From Rhizobium ruizarguesonis (lineage in GTDB: Bacteria > Pseudomonadota > Alphaproteobacteria > Rhizobiales > Rhizobiaceae): a stretch of 64,000 bases of DNA. The stretch's first letter is position 1; every line of letters starts with the position of its first letter. The stretch lies in NCBI RefSeq assembly GCF_012349115.1, contig NZ_PQIG01000067.1, positions 248,001 to 312,000 on the forward strand, in the 5' to 3' direction. The notes under the pieces were generated by a model. That model worked only from the letters and a program-made list of their open reading frames with translations. It ran no database searches and was not told the DNA's origin. Shown here in pieces: positions 53,456 through 62,809 of the stretch. The position numbers and the translations under genes were made by a program.

Positions 53456-54962
53456 AGACCGCCGCCTCCAGGTCCTTCAGTGTGGTCGCGCGCGGATCGT
53501 GCCAGCCGGCGATGCGGCCCTTTTCCATATGGATGATCCGATCGGCGTTGAAATAGACCTCCGGCACCTCGTCCGAAATCAGGATGATCGCAAGCCCCGC
53601 CTCGGCGAGACGTGCAACGATTTCGAAGATGCCGGCGCGTGCGCCGACATCGACGCCGACCGTGGGGGCATCGAGGATCAAGACCCTCGGATCGGTGGCG
53701 AGCCATTTGGCGATCGCGACGCGCTGCTGGTTGCCGCCCGAAAGCGTCGAGATCGCATCGTCCTGCTTGCCGATCTTGACGCCGAGATCGGCGATCCAGC
53801 GTGCGACCAGCGAGCGCTTCTTTTCCGGCGAAATGAGCCGGCCACCCAAGATGCGGTTGAGCGAGGCCATGACCAGATTGTCGGCGATGGATTGCGGCTG
53901 GTTGAGACCGAGCGAAAGGCGGTCTTCGGAGAGATAAGCGACGCCTGATGTGATCGCCTCGCGGTTGGAGGCAAAGCGCACCGGCCTTCCCTCCAGCATA
54001 ATCGTGCCGGCTGCGGGCCGGCGCATGCCGAACAGCGTGAGCGCAAGTTCGGTGCGCCCGGAGCCGAGCAGGCCGGTGATCCCGAGCGTCTCGCCATGGC
54101 GCAGATCAAAGGAGATGTCCTCGAACTCGCCGGGCCGGGAAAGCTTGCTGACAGAAAGCAGGACCGGGTTCTGCGATACGTCGCGGGCGCGAACATTCTG
54201 GTCGAAGGTGCGCCCGGTCATCAGCTCGGTGATCTGAGACTGGGTCATGCCCTCCACCGGATAGACCCCGACCAGCGCGCCATCGCGCAGCACCGTGATG
54301 CGCGAGGAAATTTCCAGCACTTCCGCAAGGCGATGGCTGACGAAGACCACGGCAACGCCCGAAGCCGACAGCGTGCGCACGATCGCCAGCAGATTATCAG
54401 TCTCCGACTGGGTGAGCGAGGCGGTCGGCTCGTCCATGAAGACGATCCGGGCCTCTCCGACCAGCGCGCGGGCAATGGCGACGATCTGGCGCTGCGCGAT
54501 GGCGAAGTCCTTGAGGGGTCTGTCGACGTCGAGTGTGACGCCAAGCCGGGCAAGCGCCTCCTCGGCTATTGCGCGGATCGCGGCATAGTTGACGAAGCGC
54601 GGGCGCGAACCGGAAAGGGTCTGGAAGGCGATATTCTCAGCCACGCTCATCTCCGGAAAGAGCGCGAGGTCCTGCCAGATGATCTGGATGCCGCGGGACT
54701 GGGCCATGCCTGGCGTCATGTGGGATATCGTCTCGCCGTCGAAGACGATCTCGGCGCCGTCTGCGGGCCGATAGACGCCGGAGATCACCTTGATAAGGGT
54801 ACTCTTGCCGGAACCATTCTCGCCGGCCAAGCAATGCACCTCGCCAGGCAAGACTTCGAAGGAGACATTTTTCAGCGCCTTCACACCGCCGAATGTCATG
54901 TTGATGCCGCGAAGCGAAAGAAGCGGCTGGGCCTTCACACCATCATCCGTTGCCATGCTCAT
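53448..54962 (-). CDS. Sugar ABC transporter ATPase (second module)
   Basis: Predicted 504 aa double ATPase. The first domain has Walker A AGENGSGKST and IVFMDEPTASL with a modified signature (DFAIAQRQIVAIARAL). The second has GLLGSGRTELAL, LSGGNQQRVAI and VLILDAPTVGVDVGARAG, where the usual Walker B glutamate is Ala; this APTVGVD form occurs in a subgroup of sugar ATPases. The binding-protein gene is upstream, separated by two hairpins. Confidence 0.9.
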   Translation of the reverse strand: MSMATDDGVKAQPLLSLRGINMTFGGVKALKNVSFEVLPGEVHCLAGENGSGKSTLIKVISGVYRPADGAEIVFDGETISHMTPGMAQSRGIQIIWQDLALFPEMSVAENIAFQTLSGSRPRFVNYAAIRAIAEEALARLGVTLDVDRPLKDFAIAQRQIVAIARALVGEARIVFMDEPTASLTQSETDNLLAIVRTLSASGVAVVFVSHRLAEVLEISSRITVLRDGALVGVYPVEGMTQSQITELMTGRTFDQNVRARDVSQNPVLLSVSKLSRPGEFEDISFDLRHGETLGITGLLGSGRTELALTLFGMRRPAAGTIMLEGRPVRFASNREAITSGVAYLSEDRLSLGLNQPQSIADNLVMASLNRILGGRLISPEKKRSLVARWIADLGVKIGKQDDAISTLSGGNQQRVAIAKWLATDPRVLILDAPTVGVDVGARAGIFEIVARLAEAGLAIILISDEVPEVYFNADRIIHMEKGRIAGWHDPRATTLKDLEAAVYA

Positions 54963-55039
54963 GCCGGTTGCCTGTCCAGTCGAATGCCATGAAAGGTCAA
55001 TGGTCCAGCCATGGCCGGATACCGCTCTTTTTCCCGAAC

Positions 55040-55098
55040 GTCGGGCCGGTCCACGTCGACCGGCCCGACACCCGGGGAGGGGGCCTCTTCAGAGGCCC
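55040..55098 (-). promoter_or_regulatory. Two intercistronic hairpins after the binding-protein gene
   Basis: GGGCCTCT/AGAGGCCC (55081-55088/55091-55098) overlaps the binding-protein stop codon. A second stem of 12 perfect pairs, GTCGGGCCGGTC/GACCGGCCCGAC (55040-55051/55058-55069), follows. Neither has a T-tract in the direction of transcription. They probably stabilise the binding-protein message and lower expression of the ATPase and permeases. Confidence 0.6.
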
Positions 55099-56072
55099 AT
55101 TGCGGCCAGGTCGTCGACCGTATCCTTGTTGATCGGCAGCAGTTGATCGACGATGATGTCGTTGCCGACCGGCTTGATCACGCCGAGACCCGGAATGTCA
55201 TCACCTTCCTTGACGCTCTCGCCCTTGATCAGGCGATCGGCGAGCGTGACGAAGACTTCGCCGGCCTGTTTCGGATTCCACATGAAGCCGCCCGATATCG
55301 CACCTGATTTGATCAGCTTCTGGCCTTGGCCTGGCGAGAACGGGCCGAGCACGAAGATCTTGCCCGTCTTGCGGCGTTCCTCGATAGCGCGCCCGGCGCC
55401 GATCGGACCCTGGCTGCCGAAGGCGAGGAAGCCGGTCAGATCCGGATGCGCAGCGATGAGATCGAGCGCCGTCGAGCGGCTCTTGTCGACGTCTTCCGCC
55501 ACGCCGTAGCGCTCGCCGACGAGTTTCATGTCTGGGTAGTTTGCCTTGATATAGGCAATTGCGGCGTCCGCCCAGGCATTGTGGAGCGGCACGGTCAGCG
55601 AACCGACGAAGACGGCATATTCGCCTTTGCCGCCCATTTTCTCGGCGAGCAGCTTGCCATGCGCTTCACCGAAGCCGGTGGCCGATGCGAGTTCGAAATT
55701 CCAGTCGGCGCCCTTCTGCGAGGGCGATTCATGCGTAATGACCTTGATGCCGGCGGCCTGCGCCTTGGTGAGCACGGGCTCGAGCACCTTGGCATCGTTG
55801 GGCACCACGCCGATGACCTTGACGCCCTGGGCGATCAGATCTTCGATGGCGCGCACCTGCAGCGCCGGGTCGGCGCTGGTCGGGCCGATCATGAAGGCAT
55901 CGACGCCGAGTTTCTGGCCCTGTTCCTTGATCCCGGCCTCCATCGCATTGAACCATGGAATGCCGCCGATCTTGACGACAATGCCGACCTTCGGTGCGTC
56001 CTCTGCAAACGCGACCACCGCCCCGGCAAGCGACAGCGATGCGGCAAATGCCGCTGCGATAAGTCTCCTCAT
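55089..56072 (-). CDS. Sugar ABC transporter binding protein (second module)
   Basis: Predicted 327 aa. A signal peptide (MRRLIAAAFAASLSLAGAVV, AFA) precedes a type I periplasmic fold of the LsrB/RhaS group (KVGIVVKIGGIPWFNAMEAG, IGPTSADPALQVRAIEDLIA, TGFLAFGSQGPIGAGRAIEE). ATG 56072 is used; GAGGAGGA fits it better than GTG 56078. It is the first gene of the operon and is divergent from a LacI regulator. The ligand cannot be predicted; the sequence is clearly different from EryG. Confidence 0.9.
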   Translation of the reverse strand: MRRLIAAAFAASLSLAGAVVAFAEDAPKVGIVVKIGGIPWFNAMEAGIKEQGQKLGVDAFMIGPTSADPALQVRAIEDLIAQGVKVIGVVPNDAKVLEPVLTKAQAAGIKVITHESPSQKGADWNFELASATGFGEAHGKLLAEKMGGKGEYAVFVGSLTVPLHNAWADAAIAYIKANYPDMKLVGERYGVAEDVDKSRSTALDLIAAHPDLTGFLAFGSQGPIGAGRAIEERRKTGKIFVLGPFSPGQGQKLIKSGAISGGFMWNPKQAGEVFVTLADRLIKGESVKEGDDIPGLGVIKPVGNDIIVDQLLPINKDTVDDLAAMGL

Positions 56073-56199
56073 CTTCACTCCTCCTCAAGGTCGCTCATAC
56101 GAACGACGACCACCGGCCGGCTTGCGGCAGGTTGTTCCTGGTTGCTTCTTGGCGAGGGAATACCCTTGCCTCCCGTCCCGCCTCCTCCGGCGAACCATC

Positions 56200-56243
56200 T
56201 TTTGCACAATCGATCTTTCTTTTTTGCACAATCGATGGTGCAA
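56200..56243. promoter_or_regulatory. LacI-type operator and direct repeat
   Basis: TTTTGCACAATCGAT occurs at 56200-56214 and 56222-56236, 22 bp apart (about two turns). The second copy is part of TTGCACAATCGATGGTGCAA (56224-56243), palindromic at nine of ten positions around a central CG, as for LacI-family operators. It lies between the transporter operon and the LacI gene. Confidence 0.75.
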
Positions 56244-56317
56244 TGACTATCGATCAAGGTGGGGCTTTCGTCAAGAGGGGTTTGTTTCTAAGGGAAGCGA
56301 CAAAGGAAAGGCGATAT

Positions 56318-57376
56318 ATGACCGACATCAGCAAGAAGAAGGCGACGATCTACGATCTCTCGATCCTATCGGGTGCGTCGCCTTCCACCGTGAGCGCCGT
56401 GCTGAACGGAAGCTGGCGGAAACGGCGTATCAAGGAGGCGACGGCGCAGCTGATTCAGAACCTGGCAAACGAGCACGGCTATACGGCAAATCTGCAGGCC
56501 CGCGGCCTGCGTTCGTCCCGCTCCGGCCTCGTCGGTCTTCTGCTGCCGGTGCACGACAACCGTTATTTCTCCTCCATGGCGCAGTCTTTCGAGGCGCAGG
56601 TCAGAAGCCGCGGCCAGTGCCCCCTCGTCGTCAGCGCCTGTCGCGACCCGGAGGAGGAGCGCCAGGTCGTCGAGACACTGATCTCCTATTCCATCGACGA
56701 ACTTTTCATCGCCGGCGCAACCGATCCGGATGGCGTGCACAAGGTCTGCGAAAAGGCAGGGCTGAAACACGTCAACATCGATCTGCCCGGCACGCTGGCG
56801 CCGTCGATCATCAGCGACAATTGTGAAGGTGCGCGCATGCTGACGCAGGCGATCATCGAGCGCGCGCAGGAGGATGGACCGCTTTCACCTGACGATCTGT
56901 ACCTCTTCGGCGGCCGCAACGATCATGCCAGCCATGAGCGAATTCGCGGTTTCCGCGACGTAAAGCGCGCACTGCTGGGCGCAGATCCGGACGTCTGCAT
57001 CCAGCCGACCGGCTATTCCCCTGCCATGACTGCCCGCGCCTTCGAAACCTTCTACGAAGGCCACGGAAAGCTGCCGCGCGCATTCTTCGTCAATTCCTCA
57101 ATCAATCTCGAAGGGCTGATGCGCTTCCTCGCGCTGCACCCGCACGAGACCTTCGCCGACATCATCGTCGGCTGTTACGATTACGATCCCTTCGGCTCCT
57201 TCCTGCCTTTCCCCGTCTTCATGATCCGGCAGGACAGCGAGGCGATGATCACCAAGGGGTTTGCGATCCTCGATGCAGACCGCGGCGCGCCAATCACGCA
57301 TCTGGTGCGGCCGACGCTCGTCCCACCCCGCACGGCACTGACCGGCCCACTCGACGCACTGAAGGATATCGAGTAA
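56318..57376 (+). CDS. LacI-family repressor of the second module
   Basis: Predicted 352 aa. The N-terminal HTH (ATIYDLSILSGASPSTVSAV, LNGSWRKRRI) includes the hinge helix NLQARGLRSSRSGLVGLLLP; the rest is a periplasmic-binding-like sensor (LFIAGATDPDGVHKV, DLYLFGGRNDHASHERIRGF). ATG 56318 has AAAGGAAAGG upstream; the frame to 56132 crosses the operator and is not used. It is divergent from the ABC operon and surely controls it through the palindrome at 56224-56243. Confidence 0.9.
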   Translation: MTDISKKKATIYDLSILSGASPSTVSAVLNGSWRKRRIKEATAQLIQNLANEHGYTANLQARGLRSSRSGLVGLLLPVHDNRYFSSMAQSFEAQVRSRGQCPLVVSACRDPEEERQVVETLISYSIDELFIAGATDPDGVHKVCEKAGLKHVNIDLPGTLAPSIISDNCEGARMLTQAIIERAQEDGPLSPDDLYLFGGRNDHASHERIRGFRDVKRALLGADPDVCIQPTGYSPAMTARAFETFYEGHGKLPRAFFVNSSINLEGLMRFLALHPHETFADIIVGCYDYDPFGSFLPFPVFMIRQDSEAMITKGFAILDADRGAPITHLVRPTLVPPRTALTGPLDALKDIE

Positions 57377-57465
57377 TGCGTCCCACCTCGTTGGAAATGC
57401 TGGGCTGACGGAGAACAGACCCTTTGATGCCGATCGCGTTGGCATCGACAACTGCCTTATCGGAT

Positions 57466-59007
57466 CTAGCTTTCTGTGATGCGGCGATCTTCATCGGAGC
57501 CGACGGAAAGCTGCTTCCAGTCCAGGTCTTCCTGCAGCTCGAGATATTGCGTCGCGCCGATCTGGTCTGTGTCGCGCAATTCCTCGAGCCGCTGGCGCTG
57601 GGCAAGAACGGCGGCGATCGTCAGGTGGCGGCGGCGATCGAGCGGCGAGGTCTTGTTTGCATCGGTTGATGCAGTCCAATGATCCTTGCAGATCGTCCGT
57701 ATCGCTTCGGCTTCAGTGCCGCCCTCCTTCTCAAGCCGCTGAAAGGCCGCTTCGGCGAGCGATCTTCGGGCCGCCTTGAGTTCATCCTGGACTTCTGCCT
57801 GCCGACCGAGTTTCAGGAAATGGATCATCGGTGCCAGGGTCGCCCCCTGAATGACCAGGGTTGCGAGCACCACCGCGAAGGCCGTCAGCACGACCAGGTC
57901 TCGTTCCGGAAAGTCGGCGGGGAGCGCGAAGGCCGTCGCCAGCGTAACGAGGCCGCGCATACCGGCCCACCCCACCAGCAAGGTCTCCCCGGATGTGAAA
58001 GGCGCCAGTTCATGGCCGCGTCGGTGGCGAGACGCGACGACGGCGTGAAGCAGGAACGCCATCACCATACGCGCCAGGATGACGCCGACCACCACGATGG
58101 CGGCAAATCCCATCGCCCGCTGAAGCTCTTCGGCCGACATCGCTTCAAGGATGCGGCGCGCCTGCAGGCCCATCAGCAGGAAAGCCACCACGTTCAGCAG
58201 GAAGACGACAGTCGTCCAGACGGCGAAGGAATGCACCCGCATCCGTGGTGAATCCTTGACCGAAGAGAGAGTGGCGAGCGTCATTGCGCTCGCCACTGTG
58301 GCAAGGACAGCCGACAGATGCAGATGTTCGGCGATAAGCCAGGTTGAAAAAGCGTAGACGAATTGAAGCAGGGTCCCGCCGACCGTGTTTTCGGTTATCG
58401 GCCGAAGCCGCGAGACAAAAAAGCCGAAAACGATGCCGAAAACGATCCCACCAGGTGCGGCAAGCCCCACCTGAAGCGCCGTCCCGGCATCCAGTCCGCC
58501 ACGCGCCTGGACAGTCAGCGCAGCCCCGAAAAGCAGCAGCGCGGTTGCGTCGTTGAACAGGCTTTCTCCCTTGAGCAAAGCATCCACACGGCGGGTGACC
58601 GGCAAATTGGAAAGGACTGCCGTGGCGGCTGCGGCATCGGGCGGCGAAACAATTGCGCCGAGTGTGACCGCAACCGCAATCGGAAGCCCCACCGTCAGCA
58701 TGCTGATCGACACGACCACGCCTGTCGTAACGAGAACCGCAACAACAGCATAGAAGAACAACGGCAGCAGCATGCGCCGCGCCGCGCCCACCGGGAAATC
58801 ATAGGCCGAATCGACAAGGACCGGCGCGATGAACAGAGCGAGCGCTGTCGGCGGATCGATGGGGATCGTGGGCGCGCCGGGCAACATCGCCACGCCGACG
58901 CCGGCGGCAGCCAGAATGCCGGGGTAGGGCAGGCGCATGCGACGCGTGACCTGCAGCAGCAGGATGGCAACCGCCAGCAATGCAACAAGTGTTTCAAAGA
59001 ACGTCAT
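57466..59007 (-). CDS. Na+/H+ antiporter, CPA1 (NhaP) family
   Basis: Predicted 513 aa membrane protein with about 12 transmembrane segments and a cytoplasmic C-terminal tail of about 110 residues. Ion-site motifs IVSPPDAAAATAVLSNLPV and GESLFNDATALLLF are intact, as is the arginine-containing WAGMRGLVTLATAFALP. It exchanges Na+ or K+ for protons. The gene stands alone, convergent with the LacI gene and divergent from the amine oxidase. Confidence 0.9.
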   Translation of the reverse strand: MTFFETLVALLAVAILLLQVTRRMRLPYPGILAAAGVGVAMLPGAPTIPIDPPTALALFIAPVLVDSAYDFPVGAARRMLLPLFFYAVVAVLVTTGVVVSISMLTVGLPIAVAVTLGAIVSPPDAAAATAVLSNLPVTRRVDALLKGESLFNDATALLLFGAALTVQARGGLDAGTALQVGLAAPGGIVFGIVFGFFVSRLRPITENTVGGTLLQFVYAFSTWLIAEHLHLSAVLATVASAMTLATLSSVKDSPRMRVHSFAVWTTVVFLLNVVAFLLMGLQARRILEAMSAEELQRAMGFAAIVVVGVILARMVMAFLLHAVVASRHRRGHELAPFTSGETLLVGWAGMRGLVTLATAFALPADFPERDLVVLTAFAVVLATLVIQGATLAPMIHFLKLGRQAEVQDELKAARRSLAEAAFQRLEKEGGTEAEAIRTICKDHWTASTDANKTSPLDRRRHLTIAAVLAQRQRLEELRDTDQIGATQYLELQEDLDWKQLSVGSDEDRRITES

Positions 59008-59095
59008 TTCAGCATACTAGCAGGCTTTCGAGCACATTGAAGCGGGTGCCACCCCGATGTAAAGCTTGTGTCGTATCAAGCTGATGAGGGCGACG

Positions 59096-60325
59096 ATGGA
59101 CTACGAGGTTGCGATTGTCGGCGCTGGCGCAGCCGGGATTGCAGCGGCAAAAGGCCTGGCCGATGCCGGGCGCTCGGTCATCATCCTGGAGGCCAGCAAC
59201 CGCGTGGGTGGACGGGCCTGGACAATCGAATTGGCCGGAATGCCGCTGGATATGGGTTGCGGCTGGCTGCACTCTGCCGAGCGCAATCCTCTCGTCGCCA
59301 TTGGCCGTGGGGCCGGGTTCAATATCGAGCGCGGGCCGACGGCGTGGCAAAGCCAGTGGCGCGATCTCGGCTTTACGCAGGATGAGCGCGCGGCGGCGGC
59401 GGCGGCATGGACCGCTCTTGAGGAGCGGATGCGGACCAATCCTCCCGCCAGCGACAGGGCGTCGGACGCGCTGGAGCCAGATGGCAAGTGGAACGCCTAC
59501 TGCCAGTCCCTCAGCGGATATATGAACGGCGCGCCGCTCGATCGGCTGTCGGTCGCCGACTTTCTTGCCTATGACAATGCAGCGACCGATGCCAATTGGC
59601 GGGTGCATGAAGGCTATGGAAGTCTGATCAGCGCGGCCGTTCCGAACGTGGCCCTGCACCTTTCGACGCCCGTACGACGCGTGACATTGACCGCGAACGG
59701 CGTCCAGCTGGAGACCGACCGCGGTCTTGTCACATCAGGTGCCGCGATCATCACTGCATCGACCACCGTGCTGGCCCGCGGAACCATTATCTTCGACCCG
59801 GAGGCCGACGATCACCTCCATGCCGCAAGTCAGCTGCCGCTTGGCCTCGCAGACAAGCTGTTTTTGGAGCTCCATGGCAATCATGGTCTAGAGCCGGAAA
59901 CCCATCTGCTCGGCGACCCGCAAAATGCCGAGACCGGCAGCTATTATATCCGGCCGCTCGGCCGGCCGCTCGTCGAAGGCTTCTTTGGCGGAAACGGCGC
60001 TGTCGTCATCGAACGCGCGGGTTTGGTGGAAGCATTTGCCTTCGCACTCGACCAGCTGGCATCACTGCTCGGCAGCAACATCCGCCGCCACCTGCGGCCC
60101 CTGGCAGCCTCTTCCTGGTGTCGCACCGATTGGATCGGCGGCTCCTACAGCCATGCGCTGCCCGGCCATGCGGGCGCACGCGCAGTCCTGGCGCGCCCGG
60201 TCGGCGACCGGCTATTTTTCGCCGGCGAGGCGACGCACCAATCCGACTTTTCGACCGCGCATGGCGCATGGGAAAGCGGATTGCGGGCCGCCGACCAGGT
60301 TGCAGCTGTTCTAACACCCTCGTGA
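59096..60325 (+). CDS. Flavin-containing amine oxidase-like protein
   Basis: Predicted 409 aa. FAD motif YEVAIVGAGAAGIAAAKGLA, then ILEASNRVGGRAWTIELAGM, PLDMGCGWLH, and the C-terminal RLFFAGEATHQSDFSTAHGA, WESGLRAA are typical of the monoamine oxidase/polyamine oxidase superfamily. ATG 59096 has GAGGG five bases upstream; earlier TTG 59066 and ATG 59084 are less likely. No signal peptide is seen. Substrate unknown. Confidence 0.87.
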   Translation: MDYEVAIVGAGAAGIAAAKGLADAGRSVIILEASNRVGGRAWTIELAGMPLDMGCGWLHSAERNPLVAIGRGAGFNIERGPTAWQSQWRDLGFTQDERAAAAAAWTALEERMRTNPPASDRASDALEPDGKWNAYCQSLSGYMNGAPLDRLSVADFLAYDNAATDANWRVHEGYGSLISAAVPNVALHLSTPVRRVTLTANGVQLETDRGLVTSGAAIITASTTVLARGTIIFDPEADDHLHAASQLPLGLADKLFLELHGNHGLEPETHLLGDPQNAETGSYYIRPLGRPLVEGFFGGNGAVVIERAGLVEAFAFALDQLASLLGSNIRRHLRPLAASSWCRTDWIGGSYSHALPGHAGARAVLARPVGDRLFFAGEATHQSDFSTAHGAWESGLRAADQVAAVLTPS

Positions 60326-60525
60326 TATAGAAGGGTGAATCTCGTTTGTCTTTATTGGCCGGCGGTGCAGGGCCATGTCGATACTCGACGGATGTGATGA
60401 CAGTATCATTACGACGCGTGTGAACATGATGTCGTTACGTACTTAGACTGTTCTTCCAAGCCACGATTTCGATCCTGTAGGAGATAGGTCTGTTATGCGA
60501 TCTTCCGCTACGATATTCTTGGACG

Positions 60526-61584
60526 ATGAAACTTAGTCAGACCATACGGTTCTGTGCCTCCAAGGACGGCACCCGTATCGCCGTCGCGTCTTGCGGGCAG
60601 GGACAGGTGATCCTGCGGGCGGCGCACTGGCTTAGCCATGTCGATTATGATCTCGAGAGCCCGGTGTGGCGGCCATGGCTCCAGGCGCTGTCCGCCCACA
60701 ACCGGTTTGTGCGCTACGATCCGCGTGGCTGCGGCCTGTCGGATCGGCATGTCGGCGACCTCTCCCTTGAAGCGTGGCACGCCGATCTCGATGCCGTGGC
60801 GGCGTCGATCGAGGAGCCCCGCTTTGTCCTCCTCGGTCTTTCGCAGGGCGGCGCACTCGCTATCGCATATGCCCTTAGATATCCCGAGCGGGTATCGCAT
60901 CTGGTGCTCCTGAACGCGTATGCTCAAGGTGCCCGTGCCAGAGCTCAGACCGAGGCCGAGCGGCTGGAAGCCGAGACCCTTGTCAATTTCGTTCGCATCG
61001 GCTGGGGACGCGATAATCCAGCGTTTTGTCGGTTCTTCACCAACCTCTTTATCCCCGACGGCACACCCGAACAGCATCGCTGGTGGGGCGATCTCGAGCG
61101 CCAAACGGCAACGGCCGACGTCGCCGCGCAACTGCTTTGGCAGATGCAGGGGATCGATGTGCTGGACCTTGCGGCGATGCTGCGCCTCCCAACGTTGATC
61201 GCGCATAGCCGCGGCGACGTGCGCGTGCCGTTTGATCAAGGTTGCAAGCTGGCCGCCGCGATTCCGAACGCGAGCTTCGTGCCGCTTGAGAGCAAGAACC
61301 ATGTGCTCTTGCCGGACGAACCAGCTTGGAATGTGTTTCAAGCCGAACTTGCTGCCTTCCTCGGACAGGATCGGTCCGTACGGCCGCGCGCAGTCAGCGA
61401 GGCCGGTCTGACACCCGCCGAGGCGACCCTTCTCGACCTCGTCGCAGAGGGGCTCGACAACCGCGCAATCGCAGAGCGGCTTGGCAAGAGTGCAAAGACC
61501 GTGCGAAACCAGCTGTCGGTGATCTTCAGCAAACTCGGCGTGCATAGTCGCTCGCAAGCGATCGTCATCGCGCTCTCCGGATAA
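60526..61584 (+). CDS. Alpha/beta-hydrolase fused to LuxR-type HTH
   Basis: Predicted 352 aa. Residues 1-270 form an alpha/beta-hydrolase with nucleophile S106 (LLGLSQGGAL), oxyanion-type motif RYDPRGCGLSD, an acid in HSRGDVRVPF and H in SKNHVLL. Residues about 288-345 are a GerE HTH (LTPAEATLLDLVAEGLDNRA, IAERLGKSAKTVRNQLSVIF, SKLGV). The catalytic triad appears intact, so it may hydrolyse or just bind an ester- or lactone-like signal and regulate transcription. The methyltransferase gene follows on the same strand. Ribosome site is weak. Confidence 0.87.
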   Translation: MKLSQTIRFCASKDGTRIAVASCGQGQVILRAAHWLSHVDYDLESPVWRPWLQALSAHNRFVRYDPRGCGLSDRHVGDLSLEAWHADLDAVAASIEEPRFVLLGLSQGGALAIAYALRYPERVSHLVLLNAYAQGARARAQTEAERLEAETLVNFVRIGWGRDNPAFCRFFTNLFIPDGTPEQHRWWGDLERQTATADVAAQLLWQMQGIDVLDLAAMLRLPTLIAHSRGDVRVPFDQGCKLAAAIPNASFVPLESKNHVLLPDEPAWNVFQAELAAFLGQDRSVRPRAVSEAGLTPAEATLLDLVAEGLDNRAIAERLGKSAKTVRNQLSVIFSKLGVHSRSQAIVIALSG

Positions 61585-61759
61585 ATCCGCGTCGCAGGCA
61601 GGTCGCCACATCCTCCGTTGCCGATGGGACATCTGTCCCTCCAATGAGCGGATTTCTTCGCAGACGCGGGACGACCGCCTCATGCCCGGCAAGACGACGG
61701 CCTTCATCCTTGACGGCACGGGTGGCAAGACGCCGCCCGAGGACCGGGAGGAATTTCAC

Positions 61760-62809
61760 GTGACGGAACTCAACGAAACAACGCTCAATGAACTCGTGGG
61801 TCGCGTCCTTGGCGACCTTGGCGGAGCGGTCAGTGTGCCGCTGGTTCGGATCGGTGATGCTCTCGGGCTATACAGGACGCTTAAGGAGATCGGGCCTGCG
61901 AAGGTCGACGAGCTTGCCGATGCTGCCGGATGCGCGCCTCGCTATGTGCGCGAGTGGCTGGCCGCACAGGCCGCCTCAGGTTACGTGCACTATGAGCGAG
62001 GAAGGTTCTCGCTGACGCCCGAGCAGGCCCTTGTGTTTGCCGAGCCGGACAGCCCGGTCAATCTGATTGGCGCATTCGATACCGCTGCTGCGATGGTCGA
62101 GAACCAGCCAAAGGTGCAGTCTGCCTTCAAAACCGGCAGAGGCGTCGCCTGGGGCGATCAGGCCGGTTGCATGTTCTGTGCCGTCGCGCGACTGTTTCGT
62201 CCAGGATATGTCAATGCCCTTGTGCAGGAGTGGCTGCCGGCGCTTGACGGTGTCATCGACAAGTTGAAATCGGGTGCAACGGTGGCGGACGTCGGATGTG
62301 GGCACGGGCTCTCGACGATCCTGATGGCGCAGGCGTTTCCCGATTCCCGGTTTACAGGCTACGACTTTCATCCGGGCTCGATTGCCGCTGCGACCGCGCA
62401 CGCCCAAGCACACGGGTTGACGAACCTGCACTTCGAGGTCGGCCGGGCGCAGGACTTCGACGGTCGAGATTTCGATTTGATCACCTGCTTCGACTGCTTG
62501 CACGACATGGGCGACCCGAAAGCCGCGGCGGCTCATATCCGAAAGGCGCTGAAAGACGGCGGCGTCTGGATGGTGGTCGAGCCAATGGCCGGAGATACGC
62601 TGGAGGAGAACATCAATCCGGTTGGGCGGCTTTACTACTCAGCTTCGACGATGATCTGCGTTCCGACCTCGCTTGCGCAGGAGACAGGGCTCGCGCTTGG
62701 TGCGCAAGCGGGAGAGAGGCGATTGGCCGAGGTGATCCGGTCGGGCGGTTTCACTCATGTCCGGCGTGCAGCCCAGACGCCCCTCAACATGGTTCTCGAG
62801 GCGACCTGA
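61760..62809 (+). CDS. SAM-dependent methyltransferase with N-terminal winged helix
   Basis: Predicted 349 aa. The N-terminal 90 residues resemble the dimerisation winged-helix of class I methyltransferases (Rv2258c-like; VPLVRIGDALGLYRTLKEIG, YVREWLAAQAASGYV). The SAM site is GATVADVGCGHGLSTILMAQ, followed by CFDCLHDMGDPKAAAAHIRK. Start is GTG 61760 with GGGAGG seven bases upstream; the ATG frame from 61682 is less likely. Substrate unknown. Probably a target of the hydrolase-LuxR protein encoded upstream. Confidence 0.83.
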   Translation: MTELNETTLNELVGRVLGDLGGAVSVPLVRIGDALGLYRTLKEIGPAKVDELADAAGCAPRYVREWLAAQAASGYVHYERGRFSLTPEQALVFAEPDSPVNLIGAFDTAAAMVENQPKVQSAFKTGRGVAWGDQAGCMFCAVARLFRPGYVNALVQEWLPALDGVIDKLKSGATVADVGCGHGLSTILMAQAFPDSRFTGYDFHPGSIAAATAHAQAHGLTNLHFEVGRAQDFDGRDFDLITCFDCLHDMGDPKAAAAHIRKALKDGGVWMVVEPMAGDTLEENINPVGRLYYSASTMICVPTSLAQETGLALGAQAGERRLAEVIRSGGFTHVRRAAQTPLNMVLEAT

